Shown here in pieces: positions 35,199 to 44,010 of a DNA stretch of 64,000 nucleotides. This stretch comes from an uncultured Acetatifactor sp. (GTDB lineage: Bacteria > Bacillota > Clostridia > Lachnospirales > Lachnospiraceae). Below the pieces are notes generated by a model. The model saw only the letters and a list, made by a program, of their open reading frames with translations. It did not search any database and was not told where the DNA came from. How positions within the stretch are numbered: position 1 is the stretch's first letter; every line of letters begins with the position of its first letter. Both the position numbers and the translations under genes were made by a program. The stretch lies in contig CAJUTJ010000188.1 of the NCBI GenBank assembly GCA_910589655.1, positions 1-64,000 on the forward strand, given 5' to 3'.

Positions 35199-37133
35199 TT
35201 ATTTATGCTCTGCCGCCGATGCCTCGAACTCCTCCATGGAAATGGGATGGTCATACAGTTTCTGGCCCTTGTAGCGGAGATTGGACACACCGAATGCGGC
35301 ATACTGTCCCTCCCAGGGGTTCAATCTGGAAACCACGAAATCGCTGACAGTCACACCGTAAGGCACCGCAAGCGCATGTTCGATCAAAAAGCTCTCCGCC
35401 TCCGCAAATGCGGCATAACGCGCCGTAATGTCATCGGTAATTGCTTTTGCGGCTTCCACCAGACGGAAATATTCCTTCACGGTCTCGGCGGAGGCAGTAT
35501 TATCTTCTATAGCATATGCCATATAAGCATATCTCATGCCCCTGTTATAAGTACCGTCGCCGTTTGCCGACTGGTAAAAGGGATCCGTCCAAGTCTCGGG
35601 ATCGGCATAATCAGCGCCCCAGTTGCAGAGAAGCAGCATATAATCGCTGGAACGGCGCACATCCGTGAGAAAGCTGTCGGCAGGACCTGCTTCCACAATG
35701 ACATCAATATAGTCGGTGCCGAGAACGCTCTCCAGCTGCTGCTCCAATACCACACACTCTTCCTCCCAGTTGGTGGTAGTGGGATTGTAACGAACCAGCG
35801 TCTTAACGGGGAACGTAACGCCCTGAGAGGCAAGCTCCGCCATAGCCGCTTCCTTGTAAGCCACTGCCGCATCGGCATCAAAGAAATCTTTCGCAAGAAT
35901 ATCCGCAAACGCCTCCTGCTCCGTATAATCCTTCCCCGTTGCCTCGTCTACCGAAAAGCCTGCGGGAGTGATGGTATTCTGGATATAGTTCGCAGGGTCG
36001 GCATAGTCACCGGTGCTGATATACACTGTGCTGGTACGGTTGATGGCGTGCATGATGGACTGGCGGAAGTTCTCGTTGTTTACGGCAATCTCCCAGTTCG
36101 CAGGCTCATACTTCTCGTCAATGCTGTAGCCGGTCATTCCGTCCCTGTAAAAATCTTCGTTTAATGCGTGTACATTAAAGTTAAAGCAATAAAAATAATC
36201 AAAGTCAATCTTGGGTCTCTGCATACTGACCATGCTGCTGGTAGCGGCATCGTTCATCCACGCGTCTACAATATCGGATCCAAGGGTGGTCTGGTCGATT
36301 TCCCCTCTCTTTGCCATCTCCGCGCCGATGGTATCCGCCTCGGCATTGTAGGTTCTCTGGATGGCATCAATGTATACATGCTCCGCATCCCAGTTATTCG
36401 GATTCTTGGTCAATACCATCTGCACCTGAGGCTCAAAAGCCGAGATATAATATGCGCCGCAGTAATACATCTTGTCGGCAGCCGTAGCAAAATTCGTCCC
36501 CTGCTCTGCCAGCTGAGGGCCGTATGCGGGCATAAAGCATACATATGTAAGCATGGACAGGAAATAAGGACACTCCGATGCCAGCGTATACTGCAGGGTG
36601 GTTGCGTCCACCGCCTTTACCCCTACCTCGGAGAAGTCAATCTTGGCCGCTCCATCCGCTCCCGCCAGACCGTTGTAATATTCTTCCGCATTTGCAATGG
36701 TGCCGAACAGATTACCTGCGGTAGCGCTGTTGTTTGCAGGATCAAGCACATATGCCATGGCATCCACAAAGTCCTGTGCGGTCACATCGGCAACCGCTGC
36801 GCCGGTATGGTCGATCCATTTCTGTCCTTCCCGCAAGGTAAATGTCCATGTCAGAGTGGCTTCGTCATAACTCCACTCCGTGGCCAAACCGGGCTGCAGG
36901 TTACTGAAGCTGTCGTATTCAACCAGCGTATCGATTACGTTTGCGCCGATCTGGTATTCATTAGTGGTTGCCGTGGTCAGGTAATTCAGCGATGAAACCT
37001 CGCTGGAATACAGGACACGGTACATGTTGCTGCCGTTTCCGGAAGCGTTTGCCGACTGGCCGTCCTCACAGCCTGTCAGCGCAGCCACCGCCAGCGCCCC
37101 AGCCAAAATCATAGAAAGCAGTTTCTTCTTCAT
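35199..37133 (-). CDS. oppA: oligopeptide-binding lipoprotein (OppA, SBP_5)
   Basis: The 644-residue extracellular substrate-binding protein has a lipoprotein signal (MKKKLLSMILAGALAVAALTGC, cleaved before Cys22) and the SBP_5 fold: SSLNYLTTATTNEYQIG, the TWTFTLREGQKWIDHTG signature and FRQSIMHAINR. It captures peptides for OppBCDF. It is longer than the average of about 540 residues. GGAGG lies 7 nt before the ATG. It is the first gene of the opp cluster. Confidence 0.95.
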   Translation of the reverse strand: MKKKLLSMILAGALAVAALTGCEDGQSANASGNGSNMYRVLYSSEVSSLNYLTTATTNEYQIGANVIDTLVEYDSFSNLQPGLATEWSYDEATLTWTFTLREGQKWIDHTGAAVADVTAQDFVDAMAYVLDPANNSATAGNLFGTIANAEEYYNGLAGADGAAKIDFSEVGVKAVDATTLQYTLASECPYFLSMLTYVCFMPAYGPQLAEQGTNFATAADKMYYCGAYYISAFEPQVQMVLTKNPNNWDAEHVYIDAIQRTYNAEADTIGAEMAKRGEIDQTTLGSDIVDAWMNDAATSSMVSMQRPKIDFDYFYCFNFNVHALNEDFYRDGMTGYSIDEKYEPANWEIAVNNENFRQSIMHAINRTSTVYISTGDYADPANYIQNTITPAGFSVDEATGKDYTEQEAFADILAKDFFDADAAVAYKEAAMAELASQGVTFPVKTLVRYNPTTTNWEEECVVLEQQLESVLGTDYIDVIVEAGPADSFLTDVRRSSDYMLLLCNWGADYADPETWTDPFYQSANGDGTYNRGMRYAYMAYAIEDNTASAETVKEYFRLVEAAKAITDDITARYAAFAEAESFLIEHALAVPYGVTVSDFVVSRLNPWEGQYAAFGVSNLRYKGQKLYDHPISMEEFEASAAEHK

Positions 37134-37627
37134 AATATTCCTCCCATCATATTGTGCGCTCCTGAAAGCAAAAAACGGGACATTTCAGAAGTGCATTTGA
37201 TTCTAATCAGCCGGTATCACAGAAAATTAAAATATGATGTTAATTTTCTGTCATCGGTATATCCGGTACATTGTTTCGCAAATTACTATCCCAATCACTT
37301 GCCTGAAAATCCATCTGCGGCGTCACCGGACATCATTTACATTACCGCCTAAAAGGATCTCATAAACCGGCACCGCATCGTCCCCCTTCTGCATCTTGCA
37401 GACGAAAACTCTTTCTGCTCCATTTAGCCGAAAATGAATGATACGGTACTCTCCAATTACCGCCATGAAAATATCAGTTCGGATCTTAACATACGGCTGT
37501 ACGGTTCATCAGCATATGATATACCAAATTACAAAAATAGAGTAGCATCCACCTTGAAGCTACTCCATCGTAACCACCCGCCAATTATTATTAGTATACT
37601 TTATTCTCCGAGAAAATCAAGTTTTTT
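37134..37627. other. intergenic region upstream of oppA
   Basis: This 494-base region has no credible gene. A perfect inverted repeat CAGAAAATTAA/TTAATTTTCTG (37220-37230, 37240-37250, 9-nt spacer) lies about 90 bases upstream of the oppA start and could be an operator. GAGTAGC/GCTACTC (37541-37566) may form a hairpin near the end of the transglutaminase transcript. No clear promoter pair was found. Confidence 0.4.
37220..37250. promoter_or_regulatory. 11-bp perfect inverted repeat upstream of oppA
   Basis: Arms CAGAAAATTAA and TTAATTTTCTG are separated by AATATGATG. AT-rich symmetry of this size, close to a promoter region, suits a dimeric regulator. There is no T-tract. Confidence 0.4.
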
Positions 37628-39340
37628 TTACTGGAAATCCTCTGTCAAAGCATCACATGCCTGAATTTCCGCCTTCCATATAAAATCCTCAAATCCTAAC
37701 CCTTTGTCCTCATACTCGGCCTCGCCCCTCTGATTATCGTAGGGATCGGCGCGCAAAAAGCTCTTTTTGACGTCAAACTCCTGCTGGAAACGGGAATTTG
37801 CCACCATGCGGAAGGGATCCAGATTGCCGAAATAGAACTTTCTCCGCTCCTCATCGCCCTCTCTGCGGGCGCTTCCCCCAAAGGAGCAGTCCACATACCG
37901 CCAGCCGTAAGGCGCAATGTATACCTGTGCCCAGTCGTGGCAGCCCGCGGAATAAGGCGTGGTATACAGACCGGACTGCCATCTCGCAGGAACTCCCGCT
38001 ATGCGGCATAACGTAATAAACATCAGCGCCTGAATCCCGCAGTCGCCTCTGCCTCCCACGGCCGCGTACTCCGCCAGATTCTCTATGGTAAAATAATTTC
38101 TCACGAAAGCATATTCCACATGGGTTGTAATATAATCGTAAATGCTCCGGGCCTTTTCCAGAGGATTCTCCAGCCCTTCCGTCAGCCGCCCCGCCAGCTC
38201 CCGCATATAGGGCGTAAAGCGGATATGGGGCAGCTGTTCCCTCAAGTCCTCCTCATATTCCGCGGGGTTGACAGGCTGCACCTCCTCCGGCTTCATTTCC
38301 ACATAGTCCACCCTGTTTACATACGAATATTCCACCCAGAAATCATGATTCTCCTGCATATCCTCCCGGAAACAGATGGCCCGCTGAGAGCTGTCCGCCG
38401 AAGCCGCCTCATAGGTTTCGGAGGACACGGCAAGGATGCGGATATCCCGAAGCTGGGGGCTTTTTGCAGGAACGGGGATATGTACCGTTACAGACCCCTT
38501 TTGGAAGCTTTCTTCTTTTATGCGCAAGGATGCCCTGATTTGAAAACGGTACTCTGCCTTCCCTTCCTCTCTGATCTGCCGGATTACATCCAGAAGCGCT
38601 TGCTTTTCCCGAGACACAGGGGGCTGTGTGTTCTCCCTCAGGCTCCTTTCCTCCGTTGGACGTTCCGACTCTCCCGAAAAGAATTCCGAAGGATTCTGTG
38701 CGGTTTCTGCCCTGATACTTTCCGCGGAAGCCTGTGCGGTTTCTGCCCCAATCCTTCCCGCGGAAGCCTGTTCGGTTTCTGCCCCAATCCTTCCCGCGGG
38801 AGCCTGTTCGGTTTCTGCCCCAATCCTTCCCGCGGGATTTTGCAAGGTCTCCGGTAAACGGTTTCCCGTATCTCCTGCGCCGCCCTGTGCTTTGACGGCC
38901 TTAACGTTTTCCGCACATGCCCTGTCGGCTCTCTCCTTGTTCTCCCGCGCTCTGGCAGCCCTCTCCATGATGGGCAGATCGACCTTCAGCAGCGTCTCCA
39001 CAAAGCGCTCGAAAAATTTCTCTTCCCCCTCCACATAAATCCAATCGATTTTCCCTTGATCCTGCAAGGCGCGGAATTCCTCTTCCGTCAGATCCGGCAC
39101 CGGCTCCTGAAGCTTCGCAACGGCCTCCCGATAGGTATACGGATATTCCGATGGCAGCCTTTTTAAAATTTCCCTCTCCAGCGCCAGCTTCTTTCGAAGA
39201 TTTTCGGGAATGTCCTTTTTCAGCCACAGCCCGATCAGCCTGTCAGCCCCTTTAAAATCTCCATGCCATTTCCGCTTTGCAATATCCTCCGGAAGATCAA
39301 CGGATAAGCTTTCAATGTCTTCAAATGTAAATCCACTCAT
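37628..39340 (-). CDS. transglutaminase-like cysteine protease-fold protein
   Basis: The 570-residue protein has no signal peptide. Residues 1-150 are a charged helical domain. Residues about 165-235 are a low-complexity linker with 12-residue repeats (A-G-R-I-G-A-E-T-E-Q-A-P type). A beta-rich domain follows, then a transglutaminase core with a full triad: Cys434 (GGRGDCGIQ), His468 (CHDWAQVY) and Asp484 (RYVDCSFG). Bacterial homologues are mostly proteases or peptide-crosslink hydrolases, and the substrate is unknown. ATG at 39340 has AAAGG 8 nt upstream. The longer frame to 39406 lacks one. Confidence 0.87.
   Translation of the reverse strand: MSGFTFEDIESLSVDLPEDIAKRKWHGDFKGADRLIGLWLKKDIPENLRKKLALEREILKRLPSEYPYTYREAVAKLQEPVPDLTEEEFRALQDQGKIDWIYVEGEEKFFERFVETLLKVDLPIMERAARARENKERADRACAENVKAVKAQGGAGDTGNRLPETLQNPAGRIGAETEQAPAGRIGAETEQASAGRIGAETAQASAESIRAETAQNPSEFFSGESERPTEERSLRENTQPPVSREKQALLDVIRQIREEGKAEYRFQIRASLRIKEESFQKGSVTVHIPVPAKSPQLRDIRILAVSSETYEAASADSSQRAICFREDMQENHDFWVEYSYVNRVDYVEMKPEEVQPVNPAEYEEDLREQLPHIRFTPYMRELAGRLTEGLENPLEKARSIYDYITTHVEYAFVRNYFTIENLAEYAAVGGRGDCGIQALMFITLCRIAGVPARWQSGLYTTPYSAGCHDWAQVYIAPYGWRYVDCSFGGSARREGDEERRKFYFGNLDPFRMVANSRFQQEFDVKKSFLRADPYDNQRGEAEYEDKGLGFEDFIWKAEIQACDALTEDFQ
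38695..38838 (-). repeat. 36-bp in-frame tandem repeat, 4 copies
   Basis: Four 36-bp units inside the transglutaminase-like gene (38731-38766, 38767-38802, 38803-38838, and a diverged unit at 38695-38730) encode 12-residue repeats of Ala/Gly/Glu/Gln type. Because the length is a multiple of three, changes in copy number would lengthen or shorten the linker without a frameshift. Confidence 0.85.
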
Positions 39341-39439
39341 AAATAATGCCTTTCTGCTAATTGCCGAAGTACTATAACGGTTGCTGCCGGCCGAAAGATG
39401 ATTCACCCGTTTTTCCAGCCAAATCCAAGATTGCCAGAG

Positions 39440-39520
39440 ACCGACTCACTGTTTCTGTAATTTCCGTGCATATATCCGGCCTTACGCGAAACCTCTGTTT
39501 TGCGGTTTCTGTGCCGCTAT
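39440..39520. repeat. fragment of the palindromic intergenic element
   Basis: GCGAAACC...GGTTTCTGTG (about 39485-39512) matches the inner hairpin of the dispersed element, and the flanking CACTGTTTCTGTAATT is decayed. Both terminal repeats are missing. Confidence 0.5.
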
Positions 39521-39541
39521 TTGAATACCATCCTTATGTGC

Positions 39542-39570
39542 TTGACTATCTTTATCATGATTAGTATACT
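39542..39570 (+). promoter_or_regulatory. promoter of the DUF5721 gene
   Basis: TTGACT (39542-39547) and TATACT (39565-39570) are spaced by 17 bases, about 37 bases upstream of the ATG at 39607. Confidence 0.6.
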
Positions 39571-39606
39571 ACAATTAATCATAATTGGAAAGCTATGGAG
39601 AATAGA

Positions 39607-40110
39607 ATGATCGCATTACAAATTACATCTATGAAACAATTTATGAATCAGCTGCTTACTTCCGACACTTTTGATATGTTTCTGCTGGAGGAGGCAGTTA
39701 TCAGCACCTCCTGCACCTTTACCATAGACGGGCATATCAACCGGGACTTTTACGGCAGCGAAGGCGGGGAAACCGTGGAGCTGCCCTATGAATTCCGCCC
39801 TTGGAGCGAAGTAAAAGGGCTGTGCTTTGACCTGATTAAAGGAAAGCGCACCCCTTTATTCTTTCGATTTGTTCTGCATCTTATGCCGGAAAAAGCCGCA
39901 GCACTTCTCAGCAAAGAAGGCAGCGATGTAGAGCCCTCTCTGGTGAAAGCGCTGGTGCTGAATATCCGCTACGACGGCGCCAAGGCTGTCCTGACCACCG
40001 CAACCGCATATCAGACCTTCCTGCTTTCCAAGGAACCGGATGCCATCTGGGACAAAGCCTTGATGAAATATCTGGAGGGAAAAGGCATCCCTACTTCATT
40101 TTTGACTTAA
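39607..40110 (+). CDS. conserved hypothetical protein, DUF5721-like
   Basis: The 167-residue soluble protein begins MIALQITSMKQFMNQLL and contains TFTIDGHINRDFY and a C-terminal VLTTATAYQTFLLSKEPDAIWDK. This fits a family conserved across Lachnospiraceae (DUF5721, from memory). Function is unknown. ATG at 39607 is chosen for GGAG at a 6-nt spacer. ATG at 39595 is an alternative. Its last 20 bases overlap the end of the convergent spoVAE gene. Confidence 0.82.
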   Translation: MIALQITSMKQFMNQLLTSDTFDMFLLEEAVISTSCTFTIDGHINRDFYGSEGGETVELPYEFRPWSEVKGLCFDLIKGKRTPLFFRFVLHLMPEKAAALLSKEGSDVEPSLVKALVLNIRYDGAKAVLTTATAYQTFLLSKEPDAIWDKALMKYLEGKGIPTSFLT

Positions 40111-40447
40111 ATACCATACTTGCCAGATATCCGAAAATCAACGCTGCCGAGGTGCCCACAGCTCCGGCTTTAAAGCCGCCTGCGAAGACTCCCAGCAGCC
40201 CTTGCTCGTCCACCGCTTCTTTGACACCTTTCATGAGCACGTTTCCGAAGCCTAAGAGAGGAACGCTGGCTCCCGCCCCCGCATATTCCTGAAAAGGCTC
40301 ATACCAGCCGAAGAAGCTGAGCACGGCTCCCGATACCACCAGCAGAACCATAATCCTTCCCGGCATCATCTTGGTCTTCTCCATCAAAATCTGTACCAGC
40401 GCACAAATCAGTCCGCCTACCCAGAATGCATTTACATAATCCATCAT
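40091..40447 (-). CDS. spoVAE: stage V sporulation protein AE
   Basis: The 118-residue membrane protein has three to four hydrophobic segments, the opening DYVNAFWVGGLICALVQILME, and GAGASVPLLGFGNVLMKGV, which is diagnostic of SpoVAE. It is part of the channel that moves dipicolinic acid across the inner forespore membrane. ATG at 40447 has AAGGAG at 9 nt, and a GTG at 40450 is equally placed. It is separated from spoVAD by RidA and a small gene. The usual spoVAC is not in the window. Confidence 0.93.
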   Translation of the reverse strand: MMDYVNAFWVGGLICALVQILMEKTKMMPGRIMVLLVVSGAVLSFFGWYEPFQEYAGAGASVPLLGFGNVLMKGVKEAVDEQGLLGVFAGGFKAGAVGTSAALIFGYLASMVFKSKMK

Positions 40448-40621
40448 CACAGCCTACTCCTTTATATACCCTGATATTCTAGTGTACTGACCGCTTTACA
40501 ATCGTATCCACTGCGCAGAATGAATGCTCGTTCCGCAGAAAAGATTTCCGACCACATCGCGGCGTCCAGCATAGGGCTTTCTTGAAAATAGTATCTGCCG
40601 GATTTACGGTTTTATGCATAT

Positions 40622-40999
40622 TTACAAACATGCCGCAATAACTTCCACCTCACACAGCACGTTTTTAGGCAGTGTCCTGACTGCCACGCAGCTTCTGGCC
40701 GGTTTCTCGGTGAAGTATTTTGCATACACTTCGTTAAAGGCTCCAAAATCGCCCATATCTGCCAGAAAGCAGCTTGTTTTTACCACATTGGCATAATCGG
40801 TGCCTGCTGCCTTTAACAGCTCTCCTATGTTCTTGCACACCTGCTCCGCCTGTGCGGTAATGTCCGTTCCTTCAATCTCACCCGTGGCGGGGTTTATGGG
40901 AATCTGTCCGGATGCAAACAGCATATTGTTTGCAATAATTCCCTGAGAATAGGGGCCGATTGCGGCAGGCGCTTTGTCCGTTGAAATTTTCTGTAACAT
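40622..40999 (-). CDS. ridA: RidA family reactive intermediate deaminase
   Basis: The 125-residue protein has the Rid signature: APAAIGPYSQGI, FASGQIPINPATGEI, and the C-terminal ARSCVAVRTLPKNVLCEVEVIA with the conserved Arg that binds the carboxylate of the imine substrate. It hydrolyses 2-aminoacrylate-type enamines and imines produced by PLP enzymes. AGAGGATGAG lies before the ATG. It sits between two spoVA genes without an obvious functional link. Confidence 0.95.
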   Translation of the reverse strand: MLQKISTDKAPAAIGPYSQGIIANNMLFASGQIPINPATGEIEGTDITAQAEQVCKNIGELLKAAGTDYANVVKTSCFLADMGDFGAFNEVYAKYFTEKPARSCVAVRTLPKNVLCEVEVIAACL

Positions 41000-41155
41000 A
41001 ATCTCATCCTCTTTTCTTATATTTAAATATTTAAACGTGCCCGGAAATTCCGCCTCCTCTTTTCAAGACTTCCGGCTTTTCCGAGCACGCTTTTATCTTA
41101 AAATCGATGCAGACACAAACAATCCGCGAAATTGCAAAATGCTATCATAATCACT

Positions 41156-41404
41156 CTATCGTATATCCGCCTCCGGCTCGTCAAATTCCGCCGTCACATA
41201 GAACCCTCTTGCATTTTCCACCACATCCGTGACCACGCCCTCTCTGCTTTTAAGACGACAGCGAAACGGAATATTGGCGGACATAGCCAGCGCAGGATTA
41301 ATAATATAGTAATAATTACTCGGCAACAATCCTTCCGTCACCGTAATCTTCTGTCCCACGTCCAGCAGTCCCGGACGTTCCATCTTAAATTCCATTTTCC
41401 GCAT
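41156..41404 (-). CDS. small conserved hypothetical protein
   Basis: The 82-residue protein is probably a small beta-barrel. It starts MRKMEFKMERPGLLDVGQ and contains GLLPSNYYYIINPALAMSANIPF and VVENARGFYVTAEFDEPE. It is not recognised as a named family. ATG at 41404 follows GGAGGG with an 8-nt spacer. The frame is open to 41545 through a tandem repeat but has no ribosome site there. It lies between ridA and spoVAD on the same strand. Confidence 0.7.
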   Translation of the reverse strand: MRKMEFKMERPGLLDVGQKITVTEGLLPSNYYYIINPALAMSANIPFRCRLKSREGVVTDVVENARGFYVTAEFDEPEADIR

Positions 41405-41494
41405 ATACTGTTCCCTCCGGTCCGTTATTCTCAGAAAGTAACTTTTCCCGACACTTTTTCTTTTTGCATGTATTATGGATATCCGCCCCCCGCC

Positions 41495-41598
41495 GGACAT
41501 CCGGCTCCGGCGCTCGGACTCTGTCAGGACATCCAACTCCGGCACTCGGACTCTGTCAGGACATCCAACTCCGGCACTCGGACTCTGTCAGGACATCA
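41495..41598. repeat. 32-bp tandem repeat, 3.25 copies
   Basis: Units at 41495-41526, 41527-41558 and 41559-41590, plus an 8-bp start at 41591-41598, each begin GGACATCC and end GACTCTGTCA. Units 2 and 3 are identical, and unit 1 differs at a few positions. The array lies in the leader between spoVAD and the small hypothetical gene. Confidence 0.92.
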
Positions 41599-41628
41599 TA
41601 CTCAGAATATAGGAAAACAACGGGAAAG

Positions 41629-42660
41629 TCAAGACTCCAGAATCAATGCATGGGCGATTCCCGGAACGCTTTTACCCTCGTTGAAACTGGTCTTGGAAAG
41701 CAATGCGCCTGTAGGCATAAACAAAACCTTTTTCCAGTTGCCCTCCTCCAGCTGCTTCAATATATATCCGGAAAGCGTCACCGCGCTGCAGCCGCAGCCG
41801 CTTCCTCCGGCATGGGTGTCCTGTGACTGGGCATCAAAAATTTCAATACCGCAGTCCATATGCTGTTCGGAGATATCATAGCCTTTTTCTTTCATCAGAT
41901 CAATCAGTACCGTCTGCCCTACTTTTCCCAGATCCCCGGTGATGATTTTGTCATAATCGGAAGGTTCACTGCCAAAATCCGTAAAGTGCTGTTCCAGCGT
42001 GGAGGCCGCCGCAGGCGCCATACATGCTCCCATATTCATGGAATCCTTCAGCCCATAATCCACTATTTTTCCCACCGTCATTCCCGTAATCCTTGCTCTC
42101 GGCCTGCTGCCGTAAGCCGAAAGCGCCGCCTCATTTCCCAACACAAACGCGCCGCTGCCCGTCACGGTCCATGTGGCCGACAAGGGCCGCTGGTTTCCGT
42201 ATTCCAAAGGAAAACGAAATTCCTTTTCCGCACTGGCAAAATGGCTGGAAGTGACACAGACCACTTTATCCGCAAATCCGCCGGCAATCGTCATGGTTCC
42301 TACCGTCAGCGACTCCCCGCAGGTGGAACAAGCTCCGTACACGCCAAGCAACGGTATCTGGTAAGAGGAGATACCAAAGGAGGATGCTATGGACTGCCCC
42401 AGCAAATCTCCCGCAAAGATAAACTTAACATCCTCCGCTTTCACCTTGGCCTTCTCCATGGCCAATTGAACCGCCGTTTTCTGCAGACTGCTTTCCGCCT
42501 CTTCCCATGTCTCACAGCCAAACATATCGTCATTTCCCACCATATCGAAAAGCAGCCCCAAAGGCCCCTGCCCTTCCTTGGTTCCCACGATGCTCCCGCT
42601 GTTTAAAATATAGACCGGCACTTCCGGTCTCACACTTGCCTTTCCCAAATTTTGACTCAT
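41629..42660 (-). CDS. spoVAD: stage V sporulation protein AD
   Basis: The 343-residue protein has a thiolase-like fold with VYILNSGSIVGTKEGQGPLG, the pseudo-active-site region YGACSTCGESLTVG, HFASAEKEFRFP, and the C-terminal DTHAGGSGCGCSA. SpoVAD binds dipicolinic acid and is needed for its uptake into spores. ATG at 42660 has GGAGG 7 nt upstream, better than the in-frame start at 42678. spoVAC, which normally precedes it, is absent, and an SH3b protein gene occupies that place. Confidence 0.95.
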   Translation of the reverse strand: MSQNLGKASVRPEVPVYILNSGSIVGTKEGQGPLGLLFDMVGNDDMFGCETWEEAESSLQKTAVQLAMEKAKVKAEDVKFIFAGDLLGQSIASSFGISSYQIPLLGVYGACSTCGESLTVGTMTIAGGFADKVVCVTSSHFASAEKEFRFPLEYGNQRPLSATWTVTGSGAFVLGNEAALSAYGSRPRARITGMTVGKIVDYGLKDSMNMGACMAPAAASTLEQHFTDFGSEPSDYDKIITGDLGKVGQTVLIDLMKEKGYDISEQHMDCGIEIFDAQSQDTHAGGSGCGCSAVTLSGYILKQLEEGNWKKVLFMPTGALLSKTSFNEGKSVPGIAHALILES

Positions 42661-42734
42661 ATAAAAACCTCCAGACAAAGATTAATGATTCACGTTTGTA
42701 TCATTATCTCCTGTCCGGAGGAAATTCATTCACG

Positions 42735-42785
42735 ATACCTGATGTCAGCCCGCTCCGACGGAGACGCAAATCAGGATTGTAAAAT
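42735..42785. repeat. small hairpin repeat, family J, copy 1
   Basis: GATGTCAGCCCGCTCCGACGG followed by AAATCAGGATTGTAAAATAT resembles the pair of repeats at 61935-62050, where a CCCGC/GCGGG stem precedes AAATCAAGATTGTAAAAT. Copy 1 has imperfect arms. Confidence 0.45.
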
Positions 42786-42797
42786 ATATCTTTCACA

Positions 42798-43961
42798 TTA
42801 TTCTACGGTATGCATATAACTGCTGACCACATACAGAACCTCGCCGTTATACTCCACTCTCGACCATCCCGCATCGGGGCTGTAACCCGTCCTATGAACT
42901 GCTTCCCCGTTGCTGATCTGACAGCGTACAGTGGCGTCTCCCTGAGTAGTGCTTGGCTCCGTTCTCAGGTTTACATACTCCTTTGGAGTGAGATTGTCAT
43001 CGCAGTCGGTAAACAGAATAATCCTTCCGTCCGCTACCGTCACCCTGTTCGGATCAGCCGCCTGAACAGGTGTCTTGTAAGTCAGATCCGTGGTCATAAG
43101 CAAGGAAACCGCATACACAATCTCACCGTTATATTCCAATTTTGTCCAACCCGAATTTTGATTCACTCCCAGCCGGTGTAACACTTCCCCGTTTCTCGCC
43201 TGTGCCACAATATTATCCGGATCGGAAGTAGTCGGCTCCGAGCGTAGATTCACCACATCCTTCGGTGTCACATCCATAACACTCTGGGTAAATTCCATTG
43301 TCGTCGTACCGGAAACAGGCTCCTGTACGGCTCCGGAGGGCGGTTCTACGGAAGATGCCGTTTGCGAAGATCCCGGTGCGGGTGCAGCGGATGACGGCAA
43401 TGCAGGCGCAGGCTCCGGAATTGCGGAAGATGACGGCAAGGCAGGCTCTGCAGATGCGGAGGAAGAAGCATCCGGCACGGTTGTAGGCAGGGCAGGTACA
43501 GGGTCAGGGATTGTCCCCGTTTCCGGCGGTAAGACGGCATTCGGATCCGGAGTAACCGAAGGCTCCGGCAAGGCCTCCGCCGGATTCGAATTCTCCGCGG
43601 ATGAAACGGCATCGGACCGGGAAAGCTGCTCCTCTTCCCCCTTGTCCAAATGGGTAAAATGCCACAACAGGGCACAGATAATCGCCGCAAGCACTATCAG
43701 TCCGGCAAATGCCGCCGCCATCATCCAAGGATTCATGGGAGCAATGTCCTCATCCTCCCAATCCCTCCCGTGGGACTCTTCTTCCGGAAAATCTTCTTTC
43801 CGGCTCCTTCCGCCGGTCTCCTCCGAAATCCATCCCTCTTGGAAATCTTCCAAATCAATTTCTTCCAGATCGTCCGTTTTTGCATCCCGCGGAAATTTTG
43901 ATTCCGTTTTATCCGCCGAATTTTCTATATGTTCGTAATGTTCGTATTTTTTTTCTTTCAT
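42798..43961 (-). CDS. membrane-anchored protein with two bacterial SH3 domains
   Basis: The 387-residue protein has an acidic cytoplasmic N-terminus (about 1-75), one membrane helix (PWMMAAAFAGLIVLAAIICA), a long Pro/Ala/Ser-rich extracellular linker (about 115-225), and two SH3b repeats. Each repeat has the pattern VNLR-x-E-P-(S/T)-T and W-(T/S)-(K/R)-(L/V)-E-Y-N-G-E. Bacterial SH3 domains usually bind peptidoglycan or peptides, so a cell-envelope role is likely. AGGAGG lies 6 nt before the ATG. The gene precedes spoVAD, but a 137-base gap separates them. Confidence 0.88.
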   Translation of the reverse strand: MKEKKYEHYEHIENSADKTESKFPRDAKTDDLEEIDLEDFQEGWISEETGGRSRKEDFPEEESHGRDWEDEDIAPMNPWMMAAAFAGLIVLAAIICALLWHFTHLDKGEEEQLSRSDAVSSAENSNPAEALPEPSVTPDPNAVLPPETGTIPDPVPALPTTVPDASSSASAEPALPSSSAIPEPAPALPSSAAPAPGSSQTASSVEPPSGAVQEPVSGTTTMEFTQSVMDVTPKDVVNLRSEPTTSDPDNIVAQARNGEVLHRLGVNQNSGWTKLEYNGEIVYAVSLLMTTDLTYKTPVQAADPNRVTVADGRIILFTDCDDNLTPKEYVNLRTEPSTTQGDATVRCQISNGEAVHRTGYSPDAGWSRVEYNGEVLYVVSSYMHTVE

Positions 43962-44010
43962 ATAGACCTCCTGCCGTCTCTATGACACAAGCTCATCACC
44001 GGCTTGACAC

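Noticed and set aside
41495..41598. Tandem array considered as a CRISPR
   Set aside because: Units are directly adjacent with no spacers, and there are no cas genes.
42661..42720. Sigma-G promoter for spoVAD
   Set aside because: CATTAAT and GATAA/TGATA pieces are present but neither the -10 consensus nor the spacing fits well enough.
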